Shown here piece after piece: positions 63,565 through 64,000 of a stretch of DNA of 64,000 nt (positions are counted from its first letter, which is position 1; each line of letters starts with the position of its first letter). A program made the translations under genes and the position numbers. The stretch is taken from contig NC_048544.1 in the NCBI RefSeq assembly GCF_902806685.2, positions 14,471,341-14,535,340 of the forward strand. The letters are read 5' to 3'. Source of the stretch: Maniola hyperantus (lineage: Eukaryota > Arthropoda > Insecta > Lepidoptera > Nymphalidae). The notes beneath the pieces were generated by a model, which worked only from the letters and a program-made list of their open reading frames with translations, did not search any database and was not told the DNA's origin.

Positions 63565-63603
63565 GACTCACCTCGTACCCCGGTTGCCATATCGATCAGT
63601 CGC
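63452..63603. repeat. GC hairpin family, copy (f), in front of transposase B
   Basis: Almost identical to copy (d), including CGCGACAGATGGACGTGGCA and TTGCCATATCGATCAGTCGC. The long ORF of copy B reads through it. Confidence 0.8.
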
Positions 63604-64000
63604 GAACGACGAACTGTACCTAGCTTCATTCGTTCGTTATTCGTGAAAAAACTACCTATACGCTCGATTTTCACGTAGGATCTTACAAAACTGGAGCCCA
63701 GTAAATTAAGCCGATTACAATGGGGAAGAAAACTGTCAATTACTGCCGCCCAGGGCTTTGAACTGTCATTCTTCATAAAAATTGTATTTATTTTGTAATT
63801 TTCGTCATTCTCTTTGTTTTCTTCGTCTCCGCACTTAAAACTCCCAATTTGTTCCGGCATTTGCGGAAATCGAACCACGGACTTTTGTCTAAAAGACTAC
63901 GCACCACTGCACTGCGCCAGAGAGGTCGTCGGAAACCAGATGATTAAAATGCAACGTTGCCGCTCCGCACTCAAATACCTATTCCCGAGGACTAGGTAGG
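63604..64000. other. 5' flank of transposase B; window end
   Basis: Matches the unit A flank to about 63722, then diverges, then matches again (ACTACGCACCACTGC, CTCCGCACTCAAATAC). One GC-rich word at about 63951. The 170-codon minus-strand frame upstream reads through flank and hairpin and is not supported as a gene. Confidence 0.5.

Larger units (their letters stand above)
60915..63985. repeat. duplicated unit B (transposase-bearing)
   Basis: Second copy of the unit at 55915-60040. It contains a private tandem duplication of about 125 bp (60945-61070 and 61075-61195, sharing TTTATTTTTACTG and TTAAAATAAAACATAATA) and a private MITE at 61508-61675. Confidence 0.7.

Noticed and set aside
63366..63878. 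170-codon minus-strand frame upstream of transposase B (and the 102-codon version at 59123-59431)
   Set aside because: Reads through the GC palindrome in another frame. Conservation between units is explained by overall nucleotide identity.

Overview
The window is about 64 kb of AT-rich, repeat-dense eukaryotic DNA, almost certainly from a moth or butterfly (Lepidoptera). Evidence: spliced insect-type genes (a pair of MADF-BESS genes), a BEL/Pao LTR retrotransposon, a Jockey-clade LINE, non-autonomous elements ending in the GCGGACGAAGTCGCGGGCAT...CTAG motif that is ubiquitous in lepidopteran genomes (Helitron-like), several tRNA-derived SINE families, and everywhere-dispersed TACCTA/TAGGTA words. 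No bacterial or viral gene organisation, no CRISPR, no rRNA and no convincing functional tRNA gene was seen.

Layout. 1-3269: AT-rich flank with a CpG-rich patch (about 144-345), palindromes and one inverted-repeat element. 3270-16417: a nested retrotransposon. A minus-strand BEL/Pao element (3275-16412, 5-bp target duplication CATAT) has one intact 1809-aa polyprotein; its 5' LTR is split by a full-length minus-strand Jockey-like LINE (10527-15658, 11-bp target duplication) with both ORFs open and joined by a TAATG stop-start. The two Pao LTRs differ at one position in about 863, so the insertion is very young. 16418-37350: no cellular gene; a mosaic of hairpin MITEs, Helitron-like elements, SINEs, LINE 3' ends (Jockey, CR1-like, RTE-like) and a 1.1-kb TIR element. 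37351-45897: the only cellular genes recognised, two plus-strand paralogous MADF-BESS DNA-binding protein genes with equal-length first coding exons (187 bp), the same phase-1 intron position, and a CpG-rich candidate promoter upstream of each. 45898-55914: more SINEs, Helitrons, MITEs and GC-rich hairpins. 55915-63985: two diverged copies of one unit, each carrying an intact minus-strand DDE transposase with an unusually long second-D-to-E spacing (83 residues).

Biology. The two MADF-BESS proteins are probably nuclear sequence-specific transcription factors or chromatin proteins (Adf-1/stonewall type). Everything else is selfish or non-coding DNA. The most unusual unexplained signal is a GC-rich 18-bp word, GCGACGTTGCCGCTCCGC, present with variants about 25 times in both orientations, often in pairs 30-40 bp apart and mostly outside recognisable transposon ends. 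A second signal is a family of six GC-rich palindromes, two of which sit directly in front of the two transposase ORFs.
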